DNA from: Bugula neritina
Taxonomy: Eukaryota; Bryozoa; Gymnolaemata; Cheilostomatida; Bugulidae
NCBI GenBank assembly: GCA_964035545.1
Contig: OZ037766.1
Coordinates: 29,350,173 to 29,414,172, forward strand
DNA: 64,000 nt
Reading direction: 5' to 3'
Shown: positions 63,927-64,000 of the stretch, in pieces
Position numbering within the stretch: the first letter of the stretch is position 1
Layout of the letters: every line of letters starts with the position of its first letter
Program-made: the position numbers and the translations under genes
The notes under the pieces: model-generated
The model's database searches: none
What the model saw: the letters and a program-made list of their open reading frames with translations, nothing else
Told to the model about the DNA's origin: nothing

Positions 63927-64000
63927 ATGACGATCTTCATACTGGCAGCTCTTTTGACAACTACTGTAGGTGTTCTCATTTATGCTGCCCTAGTTCCCAA
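63927..64000 (+). CDS. Possible first exon of a further membrane-anchored gene (partial, cut by window end)
   Basis: From ATG at 63927 the frame is open to the window end and reads MTIFILAALLTTTVGVLIYA then ALVP, a 20-residue hydrophobic segment after a very short N-terminus. Size and style match the anchor exons of the three P450 genes (MILPFVIFACLIIIVLLGTL in A), and it lies on the same strand about 1.7 kb after gene C. The sequence is not closely similar to those exons, the shared upstream motif is not seen before it, and 24 residues of hydrophobic peptide are weak evidence. It could equally be a different gene's signal anchor or chance. Confidence 0.3.
   Translation, partial: MTIFILAALLTTTVGVLIYAALVP

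Overview
The window is nuclear DNA of an invertebrate animal. It is AT-rich, its genes are split by GT-AG introns, and its proteins belong to animal families (a SoxB2-type HMG-box factor, an OBI1/RNF219-type RING ligase, CYP20-type cytochromes P450). A tRNA-derived SINE whose body resembles mollusc/cephalopod SINEs hints at a lophotrochozoan (mollusc, annelid, brachiopod or bryozoan). That is inference; no single sequence proves the phylum.

Layout. 1-2364: last coding exon (plus strand) of a coiled-coil protein, preceded by a polypyrimidine tandem repeat. 2365-14812: noncoding, with one SINE at 10451-10656. 14813-16381 (minus): a three-exon SoxB2-like gene whose HMG box is cut by two introns. 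16382-24291: noncoding, AT-rich. 24292-29763 (minus): a seven-exon OBI1/RNF219-like gene, with a 20-bp minisatellite in intron 2 and a decayed hammerhead-ribozyme motif of the Penelope-element type in intron 4. 29764-32636: noncoding, with palindromic low-complexity sequence. 32637-62201 (plus): three complete tandem cytochrome P450 genes of the CYP20 type, here called A (32637-38912), B (40054-51853) and C (54210-62201). A signal-anchor-like reading frame at 63927-64000 may start a fourth gene.

Each P450 gene has 13 exons. Exons 2-13 have identical lengths in all three copies (50, 170, 146, 171, 79, 87, 90, 121, 112, 65, 145, 96 nt), and all splice phases are conserved. Predicted proteins are 468, 470 and 471 aa, each with an N-terminal membrane anchor, I-helix, ExxR and heme-Cys motif. 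Introns carry copy-specific insertions: a 414-bp palindromic MITE in A intron 4; a hAT element nested inside another inverted-repeat element in B intron 1; a roughly 1-kb long-TIR element in B intron 7; and differently expanded tandem repeats. The uninterrupted paralogous introns act as natural empty sites. Patchy intron similarity (A with C in introns 5-6, B with C in introns 10, 12 and the 3' UTR) suggests gene conversion or unequal exchange.

I found no new multi-gene system. The most notable items are the CYP20-type array with its active-site motifs, the nested and empty-site-resolved transposons, the hammerhead relic, and the intron-split SoxB2 HMG box.
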